Source of the DNA: Desarmillaria ectypa
Taxonomy: Eukaryota > Basidiomycota > Agaricomycetes > Agaricales > Physalacriaceae
Direction of reading: 5' to 3'
NCBI GenBank assembly: GCA_030407005.1
Contig: JAUDYN010000001.1
Location: 992,001 to 1,056,000 of the forward strand
Length of the DNA stretch: 64,000 nucleotides
Shown: one piece after another, positions 12,086 to 23,047 of the stretch
Numbering within the stretch: position 1 is the stretch's first letter
Layout of the letters: each line of letters opens with the position of its first letter
The notes under the pieces: generated by a model
Seen by the model: only the letters and a program-made list of their open reading frames with translations
What the model was told of the DNA's origin: nothing
Database searches by the model: none
Position numbers and translations under genes: made by a program

Positions 12086-13449
12086 GACAGGGACATTGGC
12101 ATCAAGCGCTCATGTTTGAAGTGCTGATGGCATCTGCCGGTGGTAATAACCGTTCTAGGCCAAACGGGGACAACGTTTCCCGCAACAACGAAACATTAGC
12201 AGATGTCCTCAAAGACAAAGTGTACCAAAAATGCAATGGAACAAATGCAAAGCAAAGATAGGCAAAGACGACGGAGGCTCTGGCTGAAATAAAAGTGATG
12301 GTTGATGTTCGAATCCTGTGCGGGCCGGCTCTTTCCAGACTTTTAAACTTATTTTGTTCGTCGTGCTCTGCCTATGAAGGGATTCAGATTCTTCTTGATG
12401 AGGATAACTGTCCTACAAGTGGAGCAGCTGAATACTCACCGTTACCTGTGGAATATTGTTGATCCTGTGGCTGTACGATGTCCAGTTAGCCCGAGTCTTG
12501 CTGAGTAAAGGATTAATGTTGGGATTTGAGAGTTGAGCCGAGATGATGGCAATCCGGCATCATGCCGAACTTGCTGATCAAGGGAGAAGTATTAGGAAAC
12601 TTGTAGAAGATTCTAGTAAATTAGCATTTAGTATATAAGTAGGTACAGTAGTGTACATCTGCATGCGTTTGCAGAGCTCAGCCATGCGCAATACTATTGG
12701 CCTGACACCGCACATGTACTAACTGGGAACGAACTGATCTATTCATCCCCCGTTTTTCACAACAATTAATAAGAGAAAGAAAGTACTAGAAGCATACAGG
12801 AGAGTATTTAAGTAGCTGGTTTTTGTAGTGTACTGTACTTGTTTGCCCTTCAGCAAACATGAATTCGTTCTATTCTAACTCGCTAGGCAAACGTGCCTGA
12901 TCACGTGCTGCGGTGTTAATCTAACATTACCATGACTATATGATTCGTTGGAGCCCTTCAGCCCAATAAGCTCCAATGTTTATGCTGTGGCCTTCTCAAC
13001 GGCCCATCGGTCTAATATATAATAGCCTAGCATTGCAGCACTTGCTATAAAACTGGAGAAATGGTAATAACTGACTCAGATATCTTACATCAGCAAGCTG
13101 GCACGAATTTTGTTCCATGCGTTCGACAAGCGCAGTGCCGAAATGTACGAGAGTAGTAAGTACCCCGATGCTAGTAGAGTCAGCTGGGAGAACGCATAGC
13201 GAGACGAGGGCCTACTCAAATTTTAAGATGGCAATGCCCCCCTTTGCAGCTTGGAAATCGATCCGCAGGTACAGGAGATGTACGCACGTGTAAATCTACC
13301 AATTTCTGTGTGTGCAATTCTCAGGCTCACAATGATGCGCTAGAGGTATGCCCTTCTCCGAGTACCCTCCCTCACAACACAAGAGATATTAGCTTATGCC
13401 GCCCTGGGCCTTTGAAGTGGCGGTGTAACGGAGTTCGACGGTAATCCAT
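12086..13449. other. Intergenic
   Basis: No gene supported. Two short similar AT-rich motifs with TATA-like cores (around 12,640 and 12,825, each followed by a TAGTGTAC string) are present, but no frame follows them. Confidence 0.35.
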
Positions 13450-14861
13450 GCATCTATATTCTGGTACATAAACATAATTTCCTAATTCTCCTGATGCCGT
13501 GGTATGAAGAGGCACTTAGCCGACTGCTGATATATACTGCCTTGTGTGTATGTCGGCGCCGTAAACAATCAAGTCTGAGCGGCAGCGGTGGATGGGACCA
13601 TATGCAAAGGGGAACAACCGTGTTTATCCCGCGCACCGACGTCGGCCTTCTCAAGAAGAGCCCGGTGGCATCCATAGTATCGGCATTCAAAGCTCATGAA
13701 AAAGAAGCGCGCTTAGGTCGCCGAGTTCGGATATCTGTCCCGCTATGGAAAGCCGGAACTTATCGTACTTCAGATATTTTCGGCGTACTAAAGATCGGCG
13801 GCTGAACCCGAGTTTATTTCTGATTTTGCCAGCTCCCGAGGCAGTAAACTGGCGTACTCGTAGCCGTCACGATCTTTGCAAGTCCGAAAGACGCAGAGAA
13901 CGACAGAAAAGACAGCAGTCATAGTAAACATCTGGTTTGCTGCATTGCGTAGAGAAAGGTACTTGAATCCATGGAATAAGCTGGCAAATGTTCTACCGCA
14001 CTCTATGCCGCGTGTTTTGCCCGGTAAACCATTGTCAAGGTTCAGTCGCTGCCTGGACGAAGCTATTTGATGGAAACTGAACCCACCCAATAGGACGCAA
14101 GAGATCAGGAGAAATGTAGGACACGCTTCAAAGTATTCATAACGAGGTAAAAACTGCCTGCCAAGTTTTTCTGATACTGCAACTCCTGCGGACGGCGTCT
14201 TGTACACTGATCATCATTTAACCCGCTTCTACGGTGCTTCTCTTCAGAGAACATCGAGTACCCAATCCTCCATTGCACTGTATATAACTGACAGTTTTGG
14301 ACATCGGCGTCACTTGCGCTCGGAAAGAGAGTTGTAATCATGCTTAACGGTTCGTCATACGAGCACTTCAAGAAGAAAAACGTTCCGCTGGGAAATATTA
14401 ACGTCCTACATAATAGCGGTGGCGCTGAAGGAATTCTGGTTCCTTGAACCGCAAAGTCCCCCTTGAAAAGCTGATCCGATTTTGGACATCCATGACAGAC
14501 GCAAAAACCGAAATCAGAAGGCTTCGCAGTCAGCATGGATTAGAATTATGACTCGTCTGACCAGACGTCCACATGAGCGAATCCGATAGAGGAAGAGTCT
14601 TAAGGCGAGCAGCCACTTCGCCGCACTGGACCGTCAAGAATCAGGTGCCTGAAATGCACTCTCCTGATTTTCCGACGTATACGGTATGGTGGATCCTTTC
14701 CATTGCAAGTAGGAGTAAGACACCCACGGGGGCTTCTCTAGCGTGGCCAAAAATGTGTCGCCGCTTTTGGGTCCAGCGACCATGGTGCATAGCTCAAATG
14801 TCGCCGCCGAAGATCTCCTTGATAAGAACACTGAGAATTGGGGACTCTTTTTGAGGGGCAC
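13450..14861 (-). pseudogene. Broken copy of the kinase-ankyrin gene
   Basis: Fragments of the 8819-12031 gene appear in order but in different frames. A kinase middle part lies at about 14,830-14,540 (LLAMERIHH, CGEVAARL, then LTAKPSDFGFCV). At 14,440 RGTLRFKEPE matches GTVRFKAPE of the intact gene, and SDADVQNCQL lies at 14,310. The linker piece EYASLLPRELAKSE is at about 13,840, and the first ankyrin repeat (LLEKADVGARDKHGCSPLH, frame shifted soon after) at 13,680-13,500. Internal stops and frame changes exclude a functional product. The remaining ankyrin part is missing. The copy lies upstream in the same orientation, so tandem duplication followed by decay is likely. Confidence 0.78.
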
Positions 14862-17393
14862 ATATATATCGACGGTGATTATCGTAAGACATTTGAAGCA
14901 TTAATCACAAGTAGTGCGCCAAGGTGATACGGGAGTACAAGACGTTACACCGAGTACTGTATCATCCATAAAAGTTAGCAGGGGTGCGGGGTGATTGAGG
15001 GAGCTGCAGAGCATTTTTTCTCTCGATGAGTGAATACAGCCAAGTATTCAGAGTGACAACGCGTTCAATAGTTGGACCTCTTGGTCATCGAGGCAACCAA
15101 CGATAAGGCGGAATAAATGTCGAATATTGGATTTCAAAGTAATAGCGCACATAGTAAATCTCAGGAAGATCCCACAGTCAAGCGCGGTACTGATATAGTG
15201 ACCTAGGTGCGTTCGAGACTGCCAATTTCTCCTAAGTCAAAGGAAGAAGGAAAGAGATGACGTTTGGACCCTGGTTCGATGATGAACTCGGCCCGGTTCC
15301 GATTTGCGCTTTTCACCACCACGTCTTGCAATTTGGATGCTATCACGTAATTCTGCCATATAATGCCGCGCTATTCATCTGTATCAGCTATAAGTGCTAC
15401 TAAGAGGTCCTGTTCGAGTCAAGCCGCTAATCGCTACTACTAACCCTGTAAAGCAACTGCTATGCCGCCTGTCTTTTATTACGACCTGGAACGAGGTTCC
15501 TCCACAAGTTAATTAGCCAGCCCTGCGCTAAGTATACCTCTGTTGCTGGGTCTGAAATCCTGAAATCCTGACATCGAACACTCGCCGCCGTATGGAGATC
15601 TAGAACACTATAGAAGCCATTGATATCCAACATTCACGGCTTAAACCTCTCATCCGGACGATAATAGGGAGTAAGAAACGTATCGCAAGCATTCCGAGAG
15701 GTATTGCATTTCTTCTTTGAGTCTTCTACTCGTGCGAACCTTTTTTCTCCTTTGACAGATCTTCCCTTCCGCGAATCATGATTAATTTTGGGTCAATTAT
15801 TTCAGGAACGATGACTGCAGCTCTTTTGATATTTGTCAAGAAATTTGGTACTACAGCCGCCCGCCCACCCCCGGCAGCCCTGAGCGGTCATTGGCTTTTT
15901 TGACGTCAGGTTAAGTAGCTGGTCTTCATTTCCTCGTAGGCGTATGTGGCATACATCATGCAGTCATGCTACGTATTGATCACTCTTACGGCTACTCTCT
16001 TGAGATGCCCTCAGTCAGTAAGTCTCGGATATATCCGATTTTTTTTTAATGAACGGGCTAATTCTTTCCTAACCTTGTCAGAGTCGCATGTACGACGCCA
16101 GGGCTCGGATCTTTCAGACCAAAGCGAATTCAAAAGATACCAACATGATGGTGAAATTCCAATAGGGAAACGAAATGACAGCCTGAAAAAGATTGGAACA
16201 TCCGATGCAGACAGCCGAACCTGTTTTCTTGCAGAACAGTAGACGAGAAAGGGCAGCAGAAAAATATCCGAGCTATTGCGATCACGAACGGATTATAGAA
16301 CTTAACGGCCGGAAGTACGAGTATGAGCAAAGAGGAAAAATTCGTCACTGCAGTCAGCGTGATTATTTCTTGGGGTAGTAATCTAGTCGGCTCCCTTGTT
16401 GACTTTCTATTTTTTGACCAGCTGGAACAAACGGTCGAGAAAGGGAGGATGGTAAATCTCTGACCTGTCGAAGAATCCCGCCGAAGGAAAGTACCTCAGC
16501 CAACCCATCGAAAGTACTACCAGTAACCGACTGTAAGAACGTTCTTACGACTACGCTATGTATGCACAGCAAAGCTGGATAGAAACTAACGAGGCGTTGC
16601 GAGTATTAATAGGCTGACCTAAATTCTTTTGACGGTGGGGGTCTTACCGGGCGAATAGCCTTCTTTCAGAAGACATCTTTTTGCCGATGATATATCCGTG
16701 TTGTGCTTTGGGAGAGGAGGCCTTGTGCGTTTCTGATGCAATGCTGTTTTAGATGTACCACTAAACCTGCACAGGATACGTAATTCGCGAAGAGTATTGA
16801 AATATTGACACAGCAACAAAGTACGACGAAGAGCACTCAGTCGCGGGTTCAACATTTCAGTGCTCGTTCCTCGGAAGACAGTACTACACGCGCGGATGCC
16901 GAGTCTGGAATAAATATCATCTTAAACCAATCGCAGGTTGATTTTGTCTGTAGTTGGAAGCCGGATTAATGCCGTGGGACCTGGCAATGACAGTTTGAAT
17001 GAACATATACGCGCTTTTCCTTTTTCTTCTGACTCGCACCGCTCGCTGATTTCTATTGGAAACAAACAATTTAAAGGGACCAGCGCGCATGGAGACGTGA
17101 CTGAGAAAAGGTGATGGGCTGTGCGACCGCGTGCTCCAAGGGAAAGAATGACCGACATACGCTTTTCCCTTCCTATTGAACAGCCTTTATGTTATCTGTT
17201 GCGTCGGCTCCTCTTATTCTTGGCGTCTATTGTTACCAGTCCGATCCGTTAATGATGAGCGGGCTAGCGAAATACACGCGAAAGGCGAATTAGGTGCGTC
17301 ATCTATAATTAAAGGCTACCTCAGGAGAGGTGCCGTGAGTCGGTAACATTGTTCTTTTTCGTCCACCTATCCTCCTCAATATGTTTAAAAGGC
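14862..17393. other. Gene-poor stretch, nothing recognisable
   Basis: Frames at 15946-16378 and 16619-17158 are short, lack family motifs and show no convincing splice partners. No RNA gene or repeat was seen. Confidence 0.35.
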
Positions 17394-17401
17394 CTCGTTG
17401 A
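17394..17401 (+). promoter_or_regulatory. TATA-like box before the 55-aa peptide gene
   Basis: TTTAAAAG lies 47 bp before the ATG at 17449, within normal range for a short fungal leader. Confidence 0.3.
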
Positions 17402-17448
17402 GGAATGTTAGGTATCCCGTTCATCCAACCAAAAACCCTATTAACGCA

Positions 17449-17718
17449 ATGTACTATTGTCTGTCTCTGGCAACTATCATCTTGGCCTGTGCGTTATACT
17501 TCGCACTCTTCTTGTTGCCGTTACACTAACCAATTTCTCCAGTCACTACTATGCTCGCCTCATCTTCACCAGTACCTACTGCAGTACCCGAAGCTCAGGT
17601 GAGCCTTGTGTTATGGTTTGAATGTCAGTGTTTAATTTTAATACAGGGCCTAAAACCTCGCATTCAGTATGAGCCTGAGGGGTGCCACGGAAGTGGCACA
17701 GTTGGATCGTGCTTTTGA
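17449..17718 (+). CDS. Predicted secreted peptide of 55 residues in three short exons
   Basis: Exons 17449-17488, 17543-17598 and 17647-17718 are separated by introns of 54 and 48 nt. Donors are GTGCGT and GTGAGC, both acceptors are CAG, and the first intron contains a CTAAC branch-site match. Splicing opens one frame of 55 codons plus a TGA, while no unspliced frame covers it. The product starts MYYCLSLATIILAF, a good signal peptide core, then SSSPVPTAVPEAQ (a possible propeptide rich in Pro) and ends GCHGSGTVGSCF with two cysteines. I know no homologue. It could be a secreted peptide or, less likely, a chance assembly of splice-like sites. It has no CaaX end, so it is not a typical mating pheromone precursor. 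Confidence 0.5.
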
Positions 17719-17977
17719 TTAAATCAATTTGAATGAGACTCCAGCTTATATTGGTGCGTGTATTGGGCCCGCCTACGCGGTCGTGTCAGTGGCTGACTCC
17801 GACTTTGTAGCATATGTGCATTGTGTATCACTCGGACTTATGAATATTACATATAATCAATAATGACGCGCCCGCTTCACTCACGCGTTCATATCTACAT
17901 TCCTACACAATGTTCTACTATGCTACTAGTTGCTGAATTCGCGGACTACTTGTACTCACTGAAATTACTGTACATTC

Positions 17978-19858
17978 CTATTTCAAATTGATTTCGCACT
18001 TTTCCGGCCTCAAAAGAACCCGTTCTTCATCGGTGCAAAAAAAGCCAGGGCAGTTTAAAGTCAAAACGCCTACATAAATACCTGTATTCTCAACAACGAA
18101 ATACTCGGGAATTCCCAATTTGGCCAACTGCCATGTCGGCAATCGGAATAAACTCTTTCCTTGGACCATCACATCGTTCAGGTAGTCATTGGTGTGTCCT
18201 CTCCTTCCCTCAGGCAGAACACATATCGTGATAGGCACCATACATTTTGAGAGATCAGTGCCACACAGCAATCGATTCTCTGCTGTGTCTAGTCTCAGGC
18301 CCATTGCTGTCGCTGTCGTGTCAGGCGGCGGAGCTCGATCTCTTCCCAGTGTCCCTTCAAATCAAGACTTCGAACTCCGGATAAACAAGTAAACGAAGAC
18401 TGCATATGCTACTGCTTTCTGTCAGCTGAAAAACCGAGGACCCCCAAAGCAAACAATTGCGGTATTTTCCGAGTCTATAAGCTTCTATGTCTGCTCTTGA
18501 GCCACGATGCATGACATGACCACCGTCAAGATTTTGGCATATCCACAAGGCTCGTATGCACTGCGCGTGTCATGCCTTCCGGCCGCTTGTAGGCTGATTA
18601 GCTCGCTGCTAACAGATGGCCACACATTTTGAGTTACGGTTTCAAATCCTTAACCATAACTTTCCTTCAAACGCTAAGTTTATCAGTCTCTTACTATCGC
18701 TTGTCATCATCTCAGGAAAACGGTAATTTTGCCGAGTCCTGTCGCGTCACAAACGGGCTCCTTGTCATCACTGGCTATGAATAGTTGAATGCTGTCTCGT
18801 TCTACGACGTCTGCAAATTTTCTCGAAAAAAAGAGGCGTCCCTGGTTACCGACTCTCGCATGGTGGATGCGCTTCAAAATCATAGGGATATCCAATGGTG
18901 GTTCTATTTTCTCAGGAAAAGTCAGGACACTTCCTTGTGGAACATGGAGAGGTGTCGAGTGGATTCGGGCCCGATCACAGATGCCAGAGTTAAATCACGG
19001 TGCCCAATTATGTTCCTGGACATTTGACGCATTGGATTCCTGATAACAATTGGACTTTCTAGTTGGGGTCGAACAGGTGACGGCTTTCTTGGACCGCTGC
19101 TGGTTGGACGGAATATTCTGATATTCTAGGTCGATAACAATGCTCATTCCGCCGACGGCAGCAGAAACGATCTATTGCAATTTCGCCTCTATTTTCCTGG
19201 CCGGGCCATCATGTTGTACGGTTCAACTTTGAGGATCATGGTGTCTGGGCCCTCAACGTCTGCATAACCACCGTAAGAGACCATAAAGATTCTAAATCCC
19301 ATGCTATCCGGCCTTCTTGAGTCGATTAAGCGTGCGATGACTTCAAGTGTCCTTCGACAAACGACAAGTTTCCATTGTATACTCCTTTTTTGTCAAATGT
19401 TGTTCGCTCTTCGACCGCTCCTGAGCCTTGTCTTAGCTGGGCTAACCCTTCATCAGCCTCTCAAAAATATACCTGATGATACAGTGGGATCTGTCCAGAG
19501 CACAGTGCGCCTTCTGACCGAGAAAAGTGCCCTTCTCATCGCCTGCGGTTTGCCCATACCAATGTCTTGCTTCCTAGCTTTGCTCCGCTCCTAAGGCCTA
19601 TCTATCTATACAAGAGAACACTGTGGCTGTTTTGTTGGATGTCCTTACGCGCTTCTGAACCTCCATAACCCATCCTGTATGTACAGCTTTGTCGAGAACT
19701 CCGGTGGCTCGGTGTCGGCGGTTTGGGTTGTACATTGCCCTCCACAAGATCAAGAAAATGCCTTGAAAAAACCTAGACAGTATTTTCACCGAGACGTACT
19801 TAAATAATTGATAAACCGGCGCAGAACCCAATTTCCAGATTTTGAATGATAACTGCAC
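17978..19858 (-). pseudogene. Decayed minus-strand gene of unknown family
   Basis: A run of protein-like minus-strand frames lies here, broken by stops and frame changes. 19858-19598 holds GVLDKAVHTGWVMEVQKRV. About 19,400-19,190 holds DSMGFRIFMVSYGGYADVEG before a TAG. About 18,990-18,710 holds QGRLFFSRKFADVVERD and LFIASDDKEPVCDATGLGK, then a TGA. 18548-18357 and 18350-17978 follow, the last with LRLDTAENRLLC and PEYFVVENTGIYVGV. Codon usage and hydrophobic pattern look like real protein, yet normal 50-nt introns do not join the pieces. I could not name a family. It may be one degenerated gene or a gene with introns I failed to place. Confidence 0.35.
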
Positions 19859-19875
19859 AGCTCACACAATCGCAT

Positions 19876-22784
19876 TTATTCTTCGCCACTTTCCACATCC
19901 TCGTCGTCATCCGCTTCATCCTCCGACACATCCAGACCTGCTCCTCTAAGCCTTTCCTTATCCCGTTTACGCTTACTGCTGACCTCGTCTAGCAGCACAA
20001 GAAGGTCCTCCTGCTCCTTTTCCACCTCCTTGCGCTTTGCCTCAGAGCTCTCCAGCTGTGAGGTCAACGACGATACGTGTTCCTTCAATGTAGCGGCCTA
20101 CCAGGAATAAATAATAAATACAAGAATGCGCTCAAAGACCATGTCTGACCTCGTCCACACGAGTGGCTTTCTCCTGCAACTGTGCCTGCAGTGTCGCGAC
20201 CTCCTCAGATTGTTTCCGTATCGTCTCCCGTAGTGACGCCACGAGTACCATCGTTTCTGCATTTTGCCCAGAAGAAGATGAAAGCTGATCTGGCGCCGTA
20301 GAGTATCCTCGCTGGACAGTATCTAATCGAGTAAGGTCAGCGGCTCGTGGTCCTATTGAATGAACCGAAAACTCACAATAATTTGATTTCCAGAAGTCCA
20401 CGAATGCCCAATCGAACCAAATCTCCCCTTCGACTTCAGCATCGGGTTTTGCGATACCAGTTTGTATATGCGATGAGGGAGGGTATGTCAATACCACGGC
20501 GTCGGGGCCAACAGATTTGAACCGTTCATCCTCCCGTAGACGGGACACGCACCCTACAAGAGAGTCTACGCCCAGCCGATGTAGAATAGGGTGGATTGTA
20601 TGCCTATAATAAATCCAAATCAGCTACCATTGCGGTCCAGCCAGCAGAGAACACACCTTGTGATTTCACCGGGCTCTCTGTTGAACTCATAACACACACC
20701 CAATAGAAATGCGCACAGCTCGGGAACGACAGAATCTGAGTCGGATATATGGTTGATAGGTTCTACTAGCTGTTCACTGTATTTAGAAGACCGCTGCTGA
20801 TGTGGTCGGAAAAACATACCACACCCAAACCTCCCGCGTTCAAGAAGTCTCCGACAGCGGCAGGGTCGTCCCAAAGCCACTGAGAAAGTAGAGTCAGATA
20901 GCCAACGATCAGTCGGTCCCATTCTCTCGATTCCCTATCGGAAGTGTTCGCATGAGATCGGGACAGAAGAGCAAGCGAAAGGTTTTCAGTTAAAGTCTGA
21001 AGAAGGGTCTGTGGAGGTTCATCGTCGTCAGCTTCGGGAGGGGACGGTGGAGGTGGAACAGCCCCATCAGCGGGAACGAAAAAGCCGCCTTCACCCCCTA
21101 GTTCGCGGGAAGCGGTAAGATGGGGTACGATGCCTCGTGCAAGCGATTTTGCCCCTGGGGATGACCGGAGAAGATGAGCGAAGAGAAGAGATGCAAACTG
21201 TGTGCCTGTTACCCTGGCCGAATCAATGACTGGTGTCGAATCTGGAGATGCGGCAAGAGAATGAAGGAGCGGGGTCGTTGGTGGGTATTCCGAAGGAGCG
21301 GCTTCTTCTGGTGGAATCATAGCCTGAACAATAGCTTGTTTTATCTCATCTTTGCGTACGAAATTCTGCAGAGAATTTAAGTTTCTTGAATGAAGGTGAC
21401 CAGATTATCAGTTACCTCAAACACAGTAGCAGCAGCCGCTCTCAGCTCCAGGCCGTCTTTGAAGCGTTTATCGCTATAGAGCCCATTGTATTCTCCGTGT
21501 AGAGCAAGCTCCACAAGCGCATCTAACGCTGAAGCGGGTTCTAGCCGATCCCACTCTTCGCCATTCGTCTCAGGTACAGGCATGTATGGCGTTAGTGTGA
21601 GTTCGGAGAGCGGGAAATTGAGGTTTGATGGAAGTAGATATAGGGCCTGGGATTTGAGTTGCGTCGGTGCATTGGATGCTAAAGCAATTTCCACCAAGCA
21701 ACGCATGAACACGGCGGCTTCCTGTTCCTATAATACCTGAATAGCTTTATCAATGTTGTCGAAATAAGATCGGCGATCAAGCTCACGCTATTCCCTTTGG
21801 AACTGGCTAGCATGCCAAGGATAGCCACGACATACGATGCGTTGCTTAATTTCTGCTGGTCCCAAAACTGAAGCGCGAACTCATGGGGAGCTGGGTCATT
21901 GTATTGGATGTTCGGGGGAAATTGAAGAAGAGTGCACAGAACAGGCGGTAGACCTGTCTCTCTGAAGTAGCTCTGAGAGATATTGGAAATAGATATTACT
22001 ACAAGGAGGAATACACACCTGATTCGATGAATTGAACCGCAGTAACCCATCTACACAAGCCAATGCCTCCTGGGCAACAGCACCTCCATCTACGCCGCCC
22101 TCATGCTTAATGATGTTAAATAATTTCTCAAACGCTCCCTGGAATGCCAGTATCTTTTGGATATCCGGACTCTGTGACACTAACGCCTGTACGACAGAGA
22201 TAGCCTCTACGCGTCGTTGAGAAACAGCAAGCAATGGATTAAATGTCGGGCGTACCATTGCGAATGATTTCCCGCTTGTCCTCCAAAACAGAGATGATAC
22301 TTGTAGGACCAGCAGACGCGGTGAGAAAGTACCCTTGTACCACCTGGCGTCGATTATGTAGCAGTGTCGACAAGAACTGAAGGGTGGCAAAGCGCAAATA
22401 GAAGCTATTATCCGCTAGTAAGGAGAACAGCGTATGCACAGTCTTGTCGCTGGCGAGGACGACGTCACTGTGCTTGTATCCCAAGTCCCGCCCCTCCTCC
22501 ACATCGCATAGCAAGCTCAGCGTCTCTAGCACGGCTTTTCCAATGTCTGAATCTACTTCTGCATCATTGTACAGCACTTGCAACAGCCCAACGAGTGCCC
22601 TTTCACCGACATCTTGCTTGCAATCTCGTGCCAGTCCCTTGAGGGCAAGAACCGCAGCGCGTCGGTCTGATAACAGTGTCGCTGGTGAAAGACGGTCGCT
22701 AAGCCTCGCAACGGTGTCAGAAGCTGTCTGTGGTGCTCCCGTTGGCCCACGAAGCGCGACATATGTCTGCGACAGAAATTCCAT
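19876..22784 (-). CDS. USO1: General vesicular transport factor Uso1/p115
   Basis: USO1/p115 is a long tether that holds ER-derived COPII vesicles to the early Golgi and works with Rab1/Ypt1 and SNAREs. Nine exons (22784-22256, 22206-22019, 21972-21787, 21727-21416, 21365-20820, 20769-20657, 20603-20377, 20322-20150, 20097-19876) joined by 46-59 nt introns keep one frame of 831 residues. The start MEFLSQTYVALRGP and armadillo-like helices form the globular head. Further on come LCAFLLGVCYEFN and HPILHRLGVDSL, hallmark head-domain strings, and FKSVGPD before the tail. The coiled coil is short (about 120 residues) and ends in a strongly acidic stretch (SEDEADDDEDVESGEE), as in p115. The tail is much shorter than in yeast Uso1, which is usual in basidiomycetes as far as I recall. 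Confidence 0.93.
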
Positions 22785-23047
22785 GTCGTGGCAGCATGCA
22801 AGCTGGAGATACCGATGGCGCACGTGTCAGGCAACCACATTTGGAAATGAACGCCGCGACTGAGACAGCTGATATAACAAGTATCGATGATTTCATCCTG
22901 TCCTCGCTTCGGCGCAGCGTATATTTTAGCCGCAGTAGAGACTACGGAAAAAGTGTATTATACCAACCTTATACCAACAATGGCGCCAGGGTAATGAACA
23001 AAATAGTCTCATCTCCAATAGAGAACATGTACACGTATATTCAGACG
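22785..23047. other. Spacer between the transporter 3' end and USO1
   Basis: About 260 bp holding the 5' flank of USO1 and the 3' flank of the transporter; no distinct signal seen. Confidence 0.4.

Noticed and set aside
12300..12335. GTTCGAATCC string resembling a tRNA T-loop
   Set aside because: No matching acceptor stem, D-arm or anticodon arm in the preceding 90 bp.
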